This document shows positions 54,590 through 64,000 of a stretch of 64,000 nt of DNA, one piece after another. The position numbers were made by a program, and so were the translations under genes. The DNA comes from Periplaneta americana (lineage: Eukaryota > Arthropoda > Insecta > Blattodea > Blattidae). The notes beneath the pieces were generated by a model. That model was not told the DNA's origin. It ran no database searches and saw nothing but the letters and a program-made list of their open reading frames with translations. The stretch covers positions 157,640,102 to 157,704,101 of the forward strand of contig NC_091132.1 of assembly GCF_040183065.1 (NCBI RefSeq), written 5' to 3'. Numbering within the stretch: position 1 is the stretch's first letter; each line of letters begins with the position of its first letter.

Positions 54590-56138
54590 TGTAACCTGAA
54601 ATTTGTTAAGACGAATTCTTTGACAAAAAACAATAAATAATTTTGACAGCTCTTTAAATGCCACGCCCCATTACAGCCTTAATTAAAAAAAATTAAACAT
54701 ATTTGTAATCAGAATTGAACTAAATTTATTTGGGATTTGAAAATATACATTCTAAAAAAAAGGGAAAATAAAAATATTTTGGAAAATGTTCATGATTTTC
54801 AGTGGAGAAGAATTCTTTGACGAAAAATAATGAATTTTGACAACTCTTTAAATGCCACGTCCCCTTACAGCCTTAATTTTTAAAAAATTAAACATATTTG
54901 TAATCAGAATTGAACTAAATCCATTTGGGATTTGAAAATATACATTCTAAATAGTGAAAATAAAAATATTTTGGAAAACGTTCATGATTTTCAGTGGAGA
55001 AGAATTCTTTGACGTAAAATATAATTTTGACAGCTCATTAAATCCCACGCCCCCTTACAGCCTTAATTTTTAGAAATTTAAACATATTTGTAATCAGAAT
55101 TGAACTAAATTCATTTGGGATTTGAAAATATACATTCTAAAAAAGTGAAAATAAAAATATTCTGGAAAATGTTCATGATTTTCAGTGGAGAAGAATTCTT
55201 TGACGAAAAATATAATTTTCACAGCTCTTTAAATCCCACACCCCCTTACAGCCTTAATTTTTAAAAATTTAAACATATTTATAATCGTAATTGAACTAAA
55301 TTCATTTGGGATTTGAAAACATACATTCTAAAAAAAAAATAAAATAAAAATATTTTAGAAAATGTTCATGATTTTCAGTGGAGAAGAATTCTTTGACGAA
55401 AAATATAATTTTGACAGCTGTTTAAATCCCACGCCCCCTTACAGCCTTAATTAAAAAAAAAATAAATATATTTTAATCAGAATTGAACTAAATTTATTTG
55501 TGATTTGAAAATATACATTCTAAAAAAGTGAAAATAAAAATATTTAAAAAATGTTCCTGATTTTCAGTGGAGAAGAATTCTTTGACGAAAAATATAATTT
55601 TGACAGCTCTTTAAATGCCACGTCCCCTTACAGCCTTAAAAATGAAAAACTAAACATATTTGTAATCAGAATTGAACTAAATTCATTTGGAATTTGAAAA
55701 TATACATTCTGAAAAAGTGAAAATAAAAATATTTTGGAAAATGTCCATGATATTCAGTGGAGACGAATTCTTTGACGAAAAATATAATTTTGAAAGCTAT
55801 TTAAATGCCACGTCCCCTTACAGCCTTAATTAAAAAAAAATAAAAATATTTGTAATCAGAATTGAACTAAATTTGTTTGGGATTTGAAAATATACATTCT
55901 AAAAAAAGTGAAAATAAAAATATTTTGGAAAATATTCATGATTATCAGTGGAGAAGAATTCTTTGACGAAAAATATAATTTTGACAACTCTTTAAATGCC
56001 ACGTCCCCTTACAGCCTTAATTAAAAAAAAATAAACATATTTGTAATCAGAATTGAACTAAATTTATTTTGGATTTGAAAGTATACATTCTAAAAAACTG
56101 AAAATAAAAATATGTTAGAAAATGTTCATGATTTTCAG
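54590..56138. repeat. Satellite array, eight units of about 190 bp
   Basis: Each unit contains GAAGAATTCTTTGACGAAAA, CCACGTCCCCTTACAGCCTT, TGTAATCAGAATTGAACTAA and ATTTGGGATTTGAAAATATA. GAATTCTTTGAC recurs at about 54612, 54809, 55001, 55189, 55385, 55574, 55764 and 55955. Divergence is mostly in A-run length. No reading frame is preserved. A (CAT)n run follows at 56170-56197. Confidence 0.93.
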
Positions 56139-56928
56139 GGAGTCTTCCTTTAATAATACATCAATATAATCATCATCATCATCATCATCATCATCACAAA
56201 ATTTATGTAGCAATTACAAAGGAAACGTGTTGGTAAAACTTGTCCAGAAAAGAGACATCGTCTAGAACAACTTCCACTTTATGCACAGGATATAAACTTC
56301 GACCTCAGTATTAGAATGCAGAGTCTGTATTCTTTAGGCTAACATTACAAAGAGAAACTAACAGGCTGAAGTAAATACCAACGCAGAAACGCGTCTCAGT
56401 TGTTTCAAGAATACGCAGGATCGTCTATTTTATCACTGAATTTGATTTCCTCTCCAGCAACATTCTCGTTGCTAGGTAACTCAATCCTCTTGGCATTGTG
56501 TATTCAATATTAAAGACAACTGCATGAATAAAGTCGGGAAATGTACGACCCACAGAAGGGTGAAGAGTTTCCCAGCCGTAAAAGTTTAATGCATCTGCAT
56601 CAGGGAGTAAATATTTCAAAAGAGGAACACGGTCAGCTGACCACGAAGGTCATTCCAGCCAGAGAACCTTAAAAAGTAACACTGGGGGTTTATGGGGTCA
56701 GAAACTCTCAAGATTTCGTCCCGAATCGCATCGAATTAATTATAAAATATGTGCCAGGCTTTTATGTCAGTGAAAATGTTTCAACTTAAATATTTTAAAC
56801 TATTACAGTACAAAATCCATAGATGAGGTCTGTATCACCATGAAGACATCTTGACAAATGTCTGGAGTTTAACACTGGCAAACAGGGATAGTATATTTCT
56901 AATATTAAAATATAGAGTCAATAAAACA
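56139..56928. other. Intergenic
   Basis: One open - strand frame (56425-56619, MKYLLPDADALNFYGWETLH and on) looks protein-like but has no family, start context or splice sites. It is left unassigned. Confidence 0.35.
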
Positions 56929-57183
56929 CAGTGTGTTCCAAAAGTCATGGTGGAGCTTCAGAGGATTATACTCTTTGAATGAATAGAGATAGAAATGTAA
57001 TTTTGGTGCCAGATGGAAATACAACTCTCAAAGTTAATCGTGTGTAAGTTTGCGCCACTGAAGGAAACGAAAGACTGTAGCAATAGAACAAATGGAATAA
57101 TTTTAATTGTTACAATTAATTATAAAAGATGGATGTCCAAAGAAAAGTGCATTGTGTTTTGTGGCTGGCAAAATTTGAATCTA

Positions 57184-58300
57184 CAGGGACATCATTTTAT
57201 TTTTACTTCAATTTTTATTGTACCTGAGTTTTTGAATGTATTTCACTCCCACCCCCTCTACTACTAAACTTCCAGCCGTCCTCCACACAGAACCGAGGCC
57301 ACGTATGCAGTACTGAGTTAGTGAGTATAGTACGTTCCAGAAATATATTCGCGTTTTCCAGTGACGAAAGAATTTTCAATATTGAATCATATTTTCGCAC
57401 AGGTACCGCCATCCGTTTGCTTAAGTCGCATCCCAGTTTCCCCCACCCGCTTCTGCTCGCCCCTCTGTAAAGGCTAGTGGCTGGGCTGTCTTAGCTCTTT
57501 TCTGAAAACATTAATTTCTGTTAGGAATTGGACGTTTACGTAATAACTGTTTAAAATAACTTAAATAAAAGAGCCTCGTTAAGTAATTAACTGTCACGTT
57601 ATTTCTCCCCTTTCTACGACCCTGCTATTGACCACTTGGACGGACAGTAGATAGCATGTCTGAGTAATTTTATTTTTACGGATCGGGCAGAAGTGAAGAT
57701 TGAATTTACAGTACGTAAGGTACTCTTTTATAGAGTAGGTACAGCATTATTTCAACATGAGTTACTAGTACGAATGCTGAAAATGGTAATTGGAATTAGG
57801 TGCAATAGTCTATAGTGCAATAATATGCACAAAAGAACTGAAGCCTGGATCGAAATGAACGGCCTCCATTTAAAAAAAAAAAACATGTGTTTAAATATCC
57901 ATATTATGATCATTTTTCAATTTAAGTTCATTCTCTATATTGTACGCTAATGTGCTGTAGACAGTATAATATACACTGCATAATGAATACGTCCACATGG
58001 ACAGCTCAGTTTGTGAGTAAAAACACTCACTGTTAATACTGTACTGTATTTTGTTTAAACAAAAATCTAATGAAAATTATCAAACTCAAAATCGCGATAT
58101 TTTCTAGTTTACGTAAATGGATGAACTACTTTTCATCCCTCCTATACCTAGTAAAGTGATTTGTTTGTATTTTACGCCAGTATCAGCGAACCCCAGTCGT
58201 GGAAGCGGTAGCAAACGGTGTTTACGGTTGTGAACGGTTAATCCAAAGGTATAGCCAGGTTAATATTAAAAATATTAGTAAAAATAAAATGATGTCCCTG
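57184..58300. mobile_element. 1,117-bp MITE-like Tc1/mariner element nested in the mariner-like element
   Basis: CAGGGACATCATTTTATTTT at the left and its reverse complement at the right (58276-58300), with similarity fading after about 45 bp. TA is present on both sides (57182-57183 and 58301-58302). No transposase is recognised inside. Confidence 0.75.
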
Positions 58301-58439
58301 TAGAAATGTAATTTTGGTGCCAGATGAAAATACAACTCTCAAAGTTTATCGTGTGTAAGTTTGCGCCACTGAAGGAAAGAAAAGACTGTAGCAGTAGAAC
58401 AAATGCAATAATTTTAATTGTTACAATTAATTATAAAAG

Positions 58440-58850
58440 ATGGATGTCCAAAGAAAAGTGCAATGTATTTTGTGGCTGACAAAATTTGAATCTGTACGAC
58501 GTAAATTTCGTCAAGTATTTAACGAAGAACTACCACACGAGACTGGAAGCCTATTGGTGAAAAAATGCACTGGAAGATCATGGACAAATGAAGAACCGGT
58601 AGAAACCATCTGAAGAACATTTGTTCATAGTCCAAAGAAATCAGTTCGTAAATGAGCCAGACAATTAGGGCTTCCGAAAACAACAGTTCATAGAGCTTTA
58701 AAGAAACGTTTTTATCAGACTCCTTATAAACTTCAATTGTTGTATGCACTTCATCCAGATGATTATCACAAAAGGTGGATATGCTTAACGAGTCACAGAT
58801 TCAAATTTTGTCAGCAACAGAACACATTGCATTTTCTTTTGGAAAATCCA
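58440..58850 (+). pseudogene. Degenerate mariner-like transposase
   Basis: Starts MDVQRKVQCILWLTKFESVR and continues with EELPHETGSLLVKKCTGRSW, SPKKSVRK and LGLPKTTVHRALKKRFYQTP, then YKLQLLYALHPDDYHKRW. This is the N-terminal helix-turn-helix half of a mariner-type transposase. At least two stops interrupt it (near 58609 and 58650), and the catalytic core is missing. Confidence 0.65.
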
Positions 58851-59051
58851 TCCCGTATAAGCAATTGTAACAATGAAAATTATTGCATTTGTTCTATTGT
58901 TGCCGTCTTTTGTTTCCTCCAGTGCTTCAAACTTACATGCAAAAATTTGTCAGAGTTTTATTTTCATCTGGCACCAATATTACATTTCTATCTCTATTCA
59001 TTCAAAAAAATACAATCCTCTGAAACCCCACCTTGACTTTTGGGACACACT

Positions 59052-59459
59052 GTATAAATCTGCTGCATACCTATACGGCATATTGCTTCCTGGGAAATGA
59101 TACTGTACCACCCCATAGTCGAGTTACCCGTTCTTCCCTACAATAATGCGCCCTTGAGTTCTATCTACAGTTCTTGATTTTTCTATTCCTTTCTTTATTT
59201 GGTGTTTCTTTTGTCTCTAGATTTCTTGACTGCTATTTTTGTTGTTTCTTGTTTTCATGTTTAGTTTCTTTCTGAATTTTTCATGTTTCTATATCTTGCT
59301 TTCTTTTTCAATTTTTTTTTCTCTCCATTACTTCATTTCTTTATTTATTTCTCATTTTGTGTTTCTTTTCTATTTCCATTTATTCTTTTCTCTTTTCATT
59401 TCTATTTTCTTCCTAAATTTCTTCATTTCTTTATTTGTTGTCTTTTTATTTCTTTCTCC
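59052..59459. other. Pyrimidine-rich stretch
   Basis: T-rich sequence with TTTC, TTCTT and ATTTC words over about 300 bp (59165-59459) directly before the RTE fragment. Phe-rich open frames here are low-complexity artefacts. Confidence 0.6.
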
Positions 59460-59888
59460 GTTCTGTATGATTGTGAAACTTGAACTCTCACTTTGAGAGA
59501 GGAACAGAGGTTAAGGGTGTTTGAGAATAAGGTGCTTAGGAAAATATTAGGGGCTAAGAGGGATGAAGTTACAGGAGAATGGAGAAAGTTACACAACGCA
59601 GAACTGCACGCATTGTATTCTTCACCTGACATAATTAGGAACGTTAAATCCAGACGTTTGAGATGGGCAGGGCATGTAGCACGTATGGGCGAATCCAGAA
59701 ATGCATATAGAGTGTTAGTTGGGAGGCCGAAGGGAAAAAGACTTTTGGGAAAGCCGAGACGTAGATGGGAGGTGGGATATGATGGAAGGGACTGGATTAA
59801 TCTTGCACAGGATAGGGACCGATGGTGGGCTTATGTGAGGGCGGCAATGAACCTCCGGGTTCTCTAAAAGCCATTTTTAAGTAAGTAT
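59460..59888 (+). mobile_element. RTE-type retrotransposon 3' fragment (copy 5)
   Basis: REEQRLRVFENKVLR, RRLRWAGHVARMGESRNAYR and LLGKPRRRW, ending in AAMNLRVL and a short AAGTAAGT tail. Against the other copies the segment after RRRWE (EDN-MDLRE) is deleted in frame. 5'-truncated. Confidence 0.85.
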
Positions 59889-60039
59889 TTCTTTGTTCAT
59901 TTCATCTTAATTTTACTGGTTCGAATCTATCAATCGGCAAATAAAAGTAAAGGTATCACAATTTTTTTGACTGATTCATTGATAAACTGATTGATTGGTT
60001 AGTTGATTGACTGATTGTTTATTCAATAGGCCTATATTA

Positions 60040-60074
<35 letters not shown>

Positions 60075-60568
60075 TTAAAAACACATTTAAAAATAATTGA
60101 CATATCAAGTACTATTACATAACAGCCTATATTGTACTTAAAGAATTGTTTTACCGAATAAAGACATTGATCAGTTAAAATTTGTTTGATTTTCACTTTG
60201 AATTTTGTGTATGGTAAAGTTTGTATATCCAGTGGTATAACTTATTACAACACAATCCCAGTATTTCTTAAGTTTATTATTTTCTATAACGACCAAATGT
60301 GCATTTTGCGTGCTATAATTATGAAAATCTGAATTATTCTTGTATTTACTTCCATTCTTCTTAAAGAAAATTAAGCATTTATAAATATAAATGGAATTAA
60401 TTAAATACGGATGAAAGTATAATTGAAGTGACAGAAATAAGCAAATAGGACGAGAGGGAAAAATAGGTAAGAAAAAGGAGATCCGAGAAAGAGACATCTA
60501 GTAGAGAAGTTTTTAATTTTTTGTATCTTGTTTCCATAGTTACTCTAGAGCAAAAATTGACATGATAG
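59889..60568. other. Intergenic
   Basis: A (TA)n run lies at 60042-60070, and there is one TAGGCCTA near 60025. No gene is supported. Confidence 0.5.
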
Positions 60569-60577
60569 GATATTATC

Positions 60578-60758
60578 ACAGTCTACTATATACAGTCACG
60601 AAGCTTGAGTTTTGAGGGTGCTAGAAACAGTAGACTGTGACGGTACTATTTTGCATTGCCTGTAATGAGGCGATATTAGCGATCCTAGTGGTGAGCAACT
60701 ATCTAATGTTTGCATATTTACTAAGTATTGAGCTTCGCGACTGTATATACTAGACTGT
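60578..60758. mobile_element. 181-bp MITE with 9-bp target duplication
   Basis: Inverted ends ACAGTCTACTATATACAGTC and ACAGTCTAGTATATACAGTC, continuing through CGAAGCT. Flanked by a perfect GATATTATC on both sides (60569-60577 and 60759-60767). A second, truncated copy is at 30860-30982. Nine-base duplications point to MULE- or Merlin-type mobilisation. Confidence 0.82.
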
Positions 60759-60767
60759 GATATTATC

Positions 60768-61276
60768 TCAACCCTGATGATAAATTTTATTCCCACAGAG
60801 TTCGTATTTAGTTGGTATACAATAGTTTTGTGTCAGACTGTTTCAGACATTAATCAAATCAGTCATTTTAATTTCTATAGCAGCTACTCGTGCCTTCCTT
60901 CGAAACCAGAAGAACTGACAAGTGAACAGCGGGGTCCCAAAATACCGCCTCAATTAATATTAATGTCGAAAACAATTACTCCCTCCACGTCACATTCAGC
61001 CACTTTTAAATGACATTCATTACACCCGGGGACCAGTTCCATGACTGTAACACACGCTCCATGCTGACTTCCTTGATTCTATCGTGACTAGGCATAGAAA
61101 TCCACCAGAACCAAACAGCCTGCAGAACCAACACAGAATTCACACTAAAATAAAGAGTGCAAATTTAATTGCACAACCCTTCGTATAGTTGGGCAATCCA
61201 GTTTACAGGACGCTATAGTTATTACTGGGTATTGTGAACATGTGACAGTCGTCAATTGTTAATACAAAGAATGTAA
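60768..61276. other. Intergenic
   Basis: No supported gene. Confidence 0.5.
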
Positions 61277-61545
61277 AATGGAGTGATAAAGTTTGAGATT
61301 AGAGTCTTTCTAAAGCACTGCTGGAAACGAGATTATAAAGCTGCTGCAACGGCTCGAAGAATATGTGAAGTGGAGGGTGAAGGTTTCGTTAGTGAACGTG
61401 TAGCATAACGTTGGTTCCAGCGTTTCAATAATGAAGAAGGAGATATTAAAGATTTACAGCGTCATGTAATGCTTGAGGTTTGGAATATTGCGAATACACG
61501 CAGAGATTTGGATGAGAATCCAGAAAAAGTAGGTACTTGAGGTTC
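61277..61545 (+). pseudogene. Mariner transposase N-terminal fragment
   Basis: The frame reads HCWKRDYKAAATARRICEVE, GEGFVSERVA, a TAA stop, then RWFQRFNNEEGDIKDLQRHV, VWNIANTRRDLDENPEK. This is the helix-turn-helix half of a mariner/SETMAR-type transposase. The stop replaces a Gln codon (CAA to TAA). The sequence ends a few bases before the satellite at 61567, so the rest was lost or displaced. It is a different lineage from the element at 56929. Confidence 0.65.
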
Positions 61546-61566
61546 TACCATTATCTTAGATGTCGA

Positions 61567-63325
61567 ATTCATCCACCCATCCATCCATCCGTCCATCCAT
61601 CCATCCATCCCTTCATTAACTCATTCATTCGTCTATTTATTAACTCATTCATTCATCCATCCATTCATTAATTCATTCATCCATTTATCAATTAATTAAT
61701 TCATCCATCCATTCATTAACTCCTTCATTCATCCATCCATCCATTAACTCATTCATTCATCTATTTATTAACTCGTTCATTCATCCATCCATTTATTAAC
61801 TCATTCATTCATCCATAAATTCATTAACTCATTCATTCATCCATTAACTCATTTATGCATTCATTCATCTATTAACACAGTCATCCATTTATTAATTAAT
61901 TCATCCATCCATTAACTCACTTATTCATTCATTTATTAACTCATTCATTCATCCATTCATTCATTAACTCATTCATCCATCCATTTATTAACTCATTCAT
62001 TCATCCAGTCACTCATTAACTCATTCATTCATCCATCCAATCATTAACTCATTCATTCATGCATCCATTCATTAACTCATTCATTCATGCATCCATTCAT
62101 TAACTCATTCATTCATCCATGCAATCATTAACTCATTCATTCATGCATCCATTCATTAACTCATTCATTCACCCATCCAATCATTAACTCATTTATTCAT
62201 CCATCCAATCATTAACTCATTCATTCATGCATCTATTCATTAACTCATCCATTCATCCATCCAATCATTAACTCATTCATTCATGCATCTATTCATTAAC
62301 TCATTCATTCATGCATCCATTCATTAACTCATTCATTCATCCATCCAATCATTAACTCATTCATTCATGCATCCATTCATTAACTCATTCATTCATGCAT
62401 CCATTCATTAACTCATTCATCCATCCATTCATTAACTCATTCATTCATGCATCCATTCATCAACTCATTCATTCATGATTCCATTCATTAACTCATTCAT
62501 TCATGCATCCATTCATTAACTCATTCATTCATCCATCCAATCATTAACTCATTCAGTCATGCATCCATTCATTAACTCATTCATTCATGCATCCATTCAT
62601 TAACTCATTCATCCATCCTTCCATCCAATCATTAACTCATTCATTCATGCATCCATTCATTAACTCATTCATTCATCCATCCAATCATTAACTCATTCAT
62701 TCATGCATCCATTCATTAACTCATTCATTCATCCATCCAATCATTAACTCATTCATTCATGCATCCATTCATTAGCTCATTCATTCATGCATCCATTCAT
62801 TAACTCATTCATTCATCCATTCATTAACTCATTCATTCATGCATCCATTCATTAACTCATTCATTCATCCATCCAATCATTAACTCATTCATTCATGCAT
62901 CCATTCATTAACTCATTCATTCATGCATCCATTCATTAACTCATTCATTCATCCATCCAATCATTAACTCATTCATTCATGCATCCATTCATTAACTCAT
63001 TCATTCATGCATCCATTCATTAACTCATTCATTCATGCATCCATTCATTAACTCATTCATTCATCCATCCAATCATTAACTCATTCATTCATCCATCCAA
63101 TCATTAACTCATTCATTCATGCATCCATTCATTAACTCATTCATTCATCCATCCAAACATTAACTCATTCATTCATCCATCCATTAACTCATTCATTCAT
63201 GATTCCATTCATTAACTCATTCATTCATGATTCCATTCATTAACTCATTCATTCATGCATCCATTCATTAACTCATTCATTCATCCATCCAATCATTAAC
63301 TCATTCATTCATACATCCATTAACT
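61567..63325. repeat. 28-bp satellite array with two unit types
   Basis: After an irregular start (61567-62000), units of 28 bp follow, built on a 4-bp TCAT rhythm. Type A carries CATGCATCCATTCATTAAC and type B CATCCATCCAATCATTAAC, in mixed order such as A-B-A-A-B. About 50-60 units. No coding significance. Confidence 0.93.
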
Positions 63326-63903
63326 TATTAACTTAACCAATCGTATGCACTTTATTCTTCTTCCTCCTATTATCATTCCCTTCATGTTCTGAAAACGGTT
63401 CCACAAACCCAGGTTAAATGTCTTCAAAATTTATGACACAGAATCTTTTAAGAATTCAATTTAAATGGTAATCTGGTCAGATACACTCTGAGTTAATCAG
63501 ATCCGATGGATGAAGATTTCTTGTTACAGACTCCCAGCTAGAAAATATACGAGGAAATATCTTTATGAGAGCAACAGAGTGATTGTTTCTTGTTAATTGG
63601 GAATGCTCAATTAACAATATAAGTATTTTAACATTATTTTCGTTCTCTGTTTATTGTTGACGATAAAAGTTTTAGCTTACTGAGAAGATCATATTCCACA
63701 GAAATCGCATTACTAAATCTTATCGTCAATATGTTTATAAACATAGTTAACATAGTCTTGCAAATAAACACGTTTCAGAGATATCAAAATTGAAAGGCTT
63801 CTCGTACATCAATACTTAAGCTATACTTACGAGCTAAACAAACCGTCACATTTAGAAGGTTTCTCGTCTGTGGGCAAGATTTCATAACTATCGACAAAGA
63901 GAA
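63326..63903. other. Region after the satellite
   Basis: No gene is supported. At about 63840-63880 (- strand) lie traces of a decayed zinc finger (DEKPSKCDG). Confidence 0.4.
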
Positions 63904-64000
63904 TCATTCAAAATCAACATCGCATTTGAAAATGTCCTCGCCCCTGTGATGGCGTTCATGGCCTGTTAAGGTACCCTTTTGAGTGAAGCTTTTACCAAAA
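63904..64000 (-). pseudogene. End of a zinc-finger array running off the window
   Basis: On the - strand the edge encodes FGKSFTQKGTLTGHERHHRG and then EDIFKCDVDFE and a stop (TGA, 63904-63906). The finger has its His pair; its Cys pair lies outside the window. The next finger has only one Cys (KCDVDF) before the stop, and further decayed finger sequence follows. It is the 3' end of a C2H2 gene or pseudogene on the opposite strand from ZF-A and ZF-B. Confidence 0.6.

Larger units (their letters stand above)
56929..59051 (+). mobile_element. Mariner-like element with long inverted ends
   Basis: Ends CAGTGTGTTCCAAAAGTCAT and CAGTGTGTCCCAAAAGTCAA (right end as reverse complement) stay similar for about 110 bp (AGAGATAGAAATGTAAT, GGTGCCAGATG). 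TA follows on the right (59052-59053); the left flank is CA, presumably a decayed TA. Inside are a degenerate transposase and a separate TA-flanked MITE. A block of about 180 bp next to the left end (57000-57183) is repeated right of the MITE (58301-58490). Confidence 0.7.

Noticed and set aside
54590-56138. CRISPR-like regular repeats
   Set aside because: Units of about 190 bp are tandem, without unique spacers, in an animal genome. They are a satellite.
56425-56619. 64-residue - strand frame as a gene
   Set aside because: Protein-like composition, but no family, no splice context and no support on either side.
59239-59496. Phe-rich membrane-like frame
   Set aside because: Low-complexity pyrimidine tract. 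Frames open by composition only.
61567-63325. CRISPR-like 28-bp repeats
   Set aside because: Contiguous TCAT-based units with no spacers.

Overview
The window looks like nuclear DNA from a hemimetabolous insect, most likely a cockroach of the Periplaneta type. This is an inference from four things: AT-rich DNA full of (ATT)n and (TA)n runs; a repeated RTE-type retrotransposon whose protein ends in a GRPEGKRPLGRPRRRW-like tail and whose 3' end is (TAAG)n; tRNA-derived SINEs; and C2H2 zinc-finger genes with short acidic exons ahead of one long finger exon. No species-level proof is possible from sequence reading alone.

Host genes. The best gene is a four-exon C2H2 zinc-finger gene on the + strand (ZF-B: exons 21619-21714, 27383-27520, 34042-34124, 34883-35771; about 401 residues, 8 intact fingers). 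A paralogue, ZF-A (exons 8520-8657, 8964-9043, 9530-9723 and 12818-13395), lies upstream. Its finger exon is split by a 3,086-bp transposon with an 8-bp target duplication, and removing the transposon restores the reading frame. Zinc-finger debris lies at 6520-6789, 13396-13900, 36790-37090 and at the right edge. A GC-rich 277-codon open frame on the - strand (5371-6204) with a CRE-like upstream site looks like a single-exon gene of unknown function. A candidate first exon (39058-39121, -) and a dead THAP exon (1558-1695, -) complete the host-like content.

Mobile DNA makes up most of the rest. Two copies of a P-like element with a THAP first exon (17574-20334 and 39535-40827) both have perfect 8-bp target duplications. 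The first copy also carries a SINE (12-bp duplication) and a Merlin-like element (8-bp duplication). Others are a Tigger element (24044-26522), a mariner-like element holding a TA-flanked MITE (56929-59051), a TTAA-flanked long-hairpin MITE (42896-43631), a hAT end (31650-32313), a MULE remnant (15625-16455), five RTE fragments, a LINE remnant (22665-23512), and a nearly complete Jockey-type LINE (about 45650-52020) killed by three nonsense codons. Tandem arrays lie at 40828-42012, 54590-56138 and 61567-63325.

The most unusual signal is the palindrome TAGGCCTA. It occurs 15 times where under one is expected. Neighbouring minisatellite units show it arising as TA to TA-GGCC-TA (and TA to TA-GCC-TA), which is how excision footprints of a TA-targeting transposon would look.
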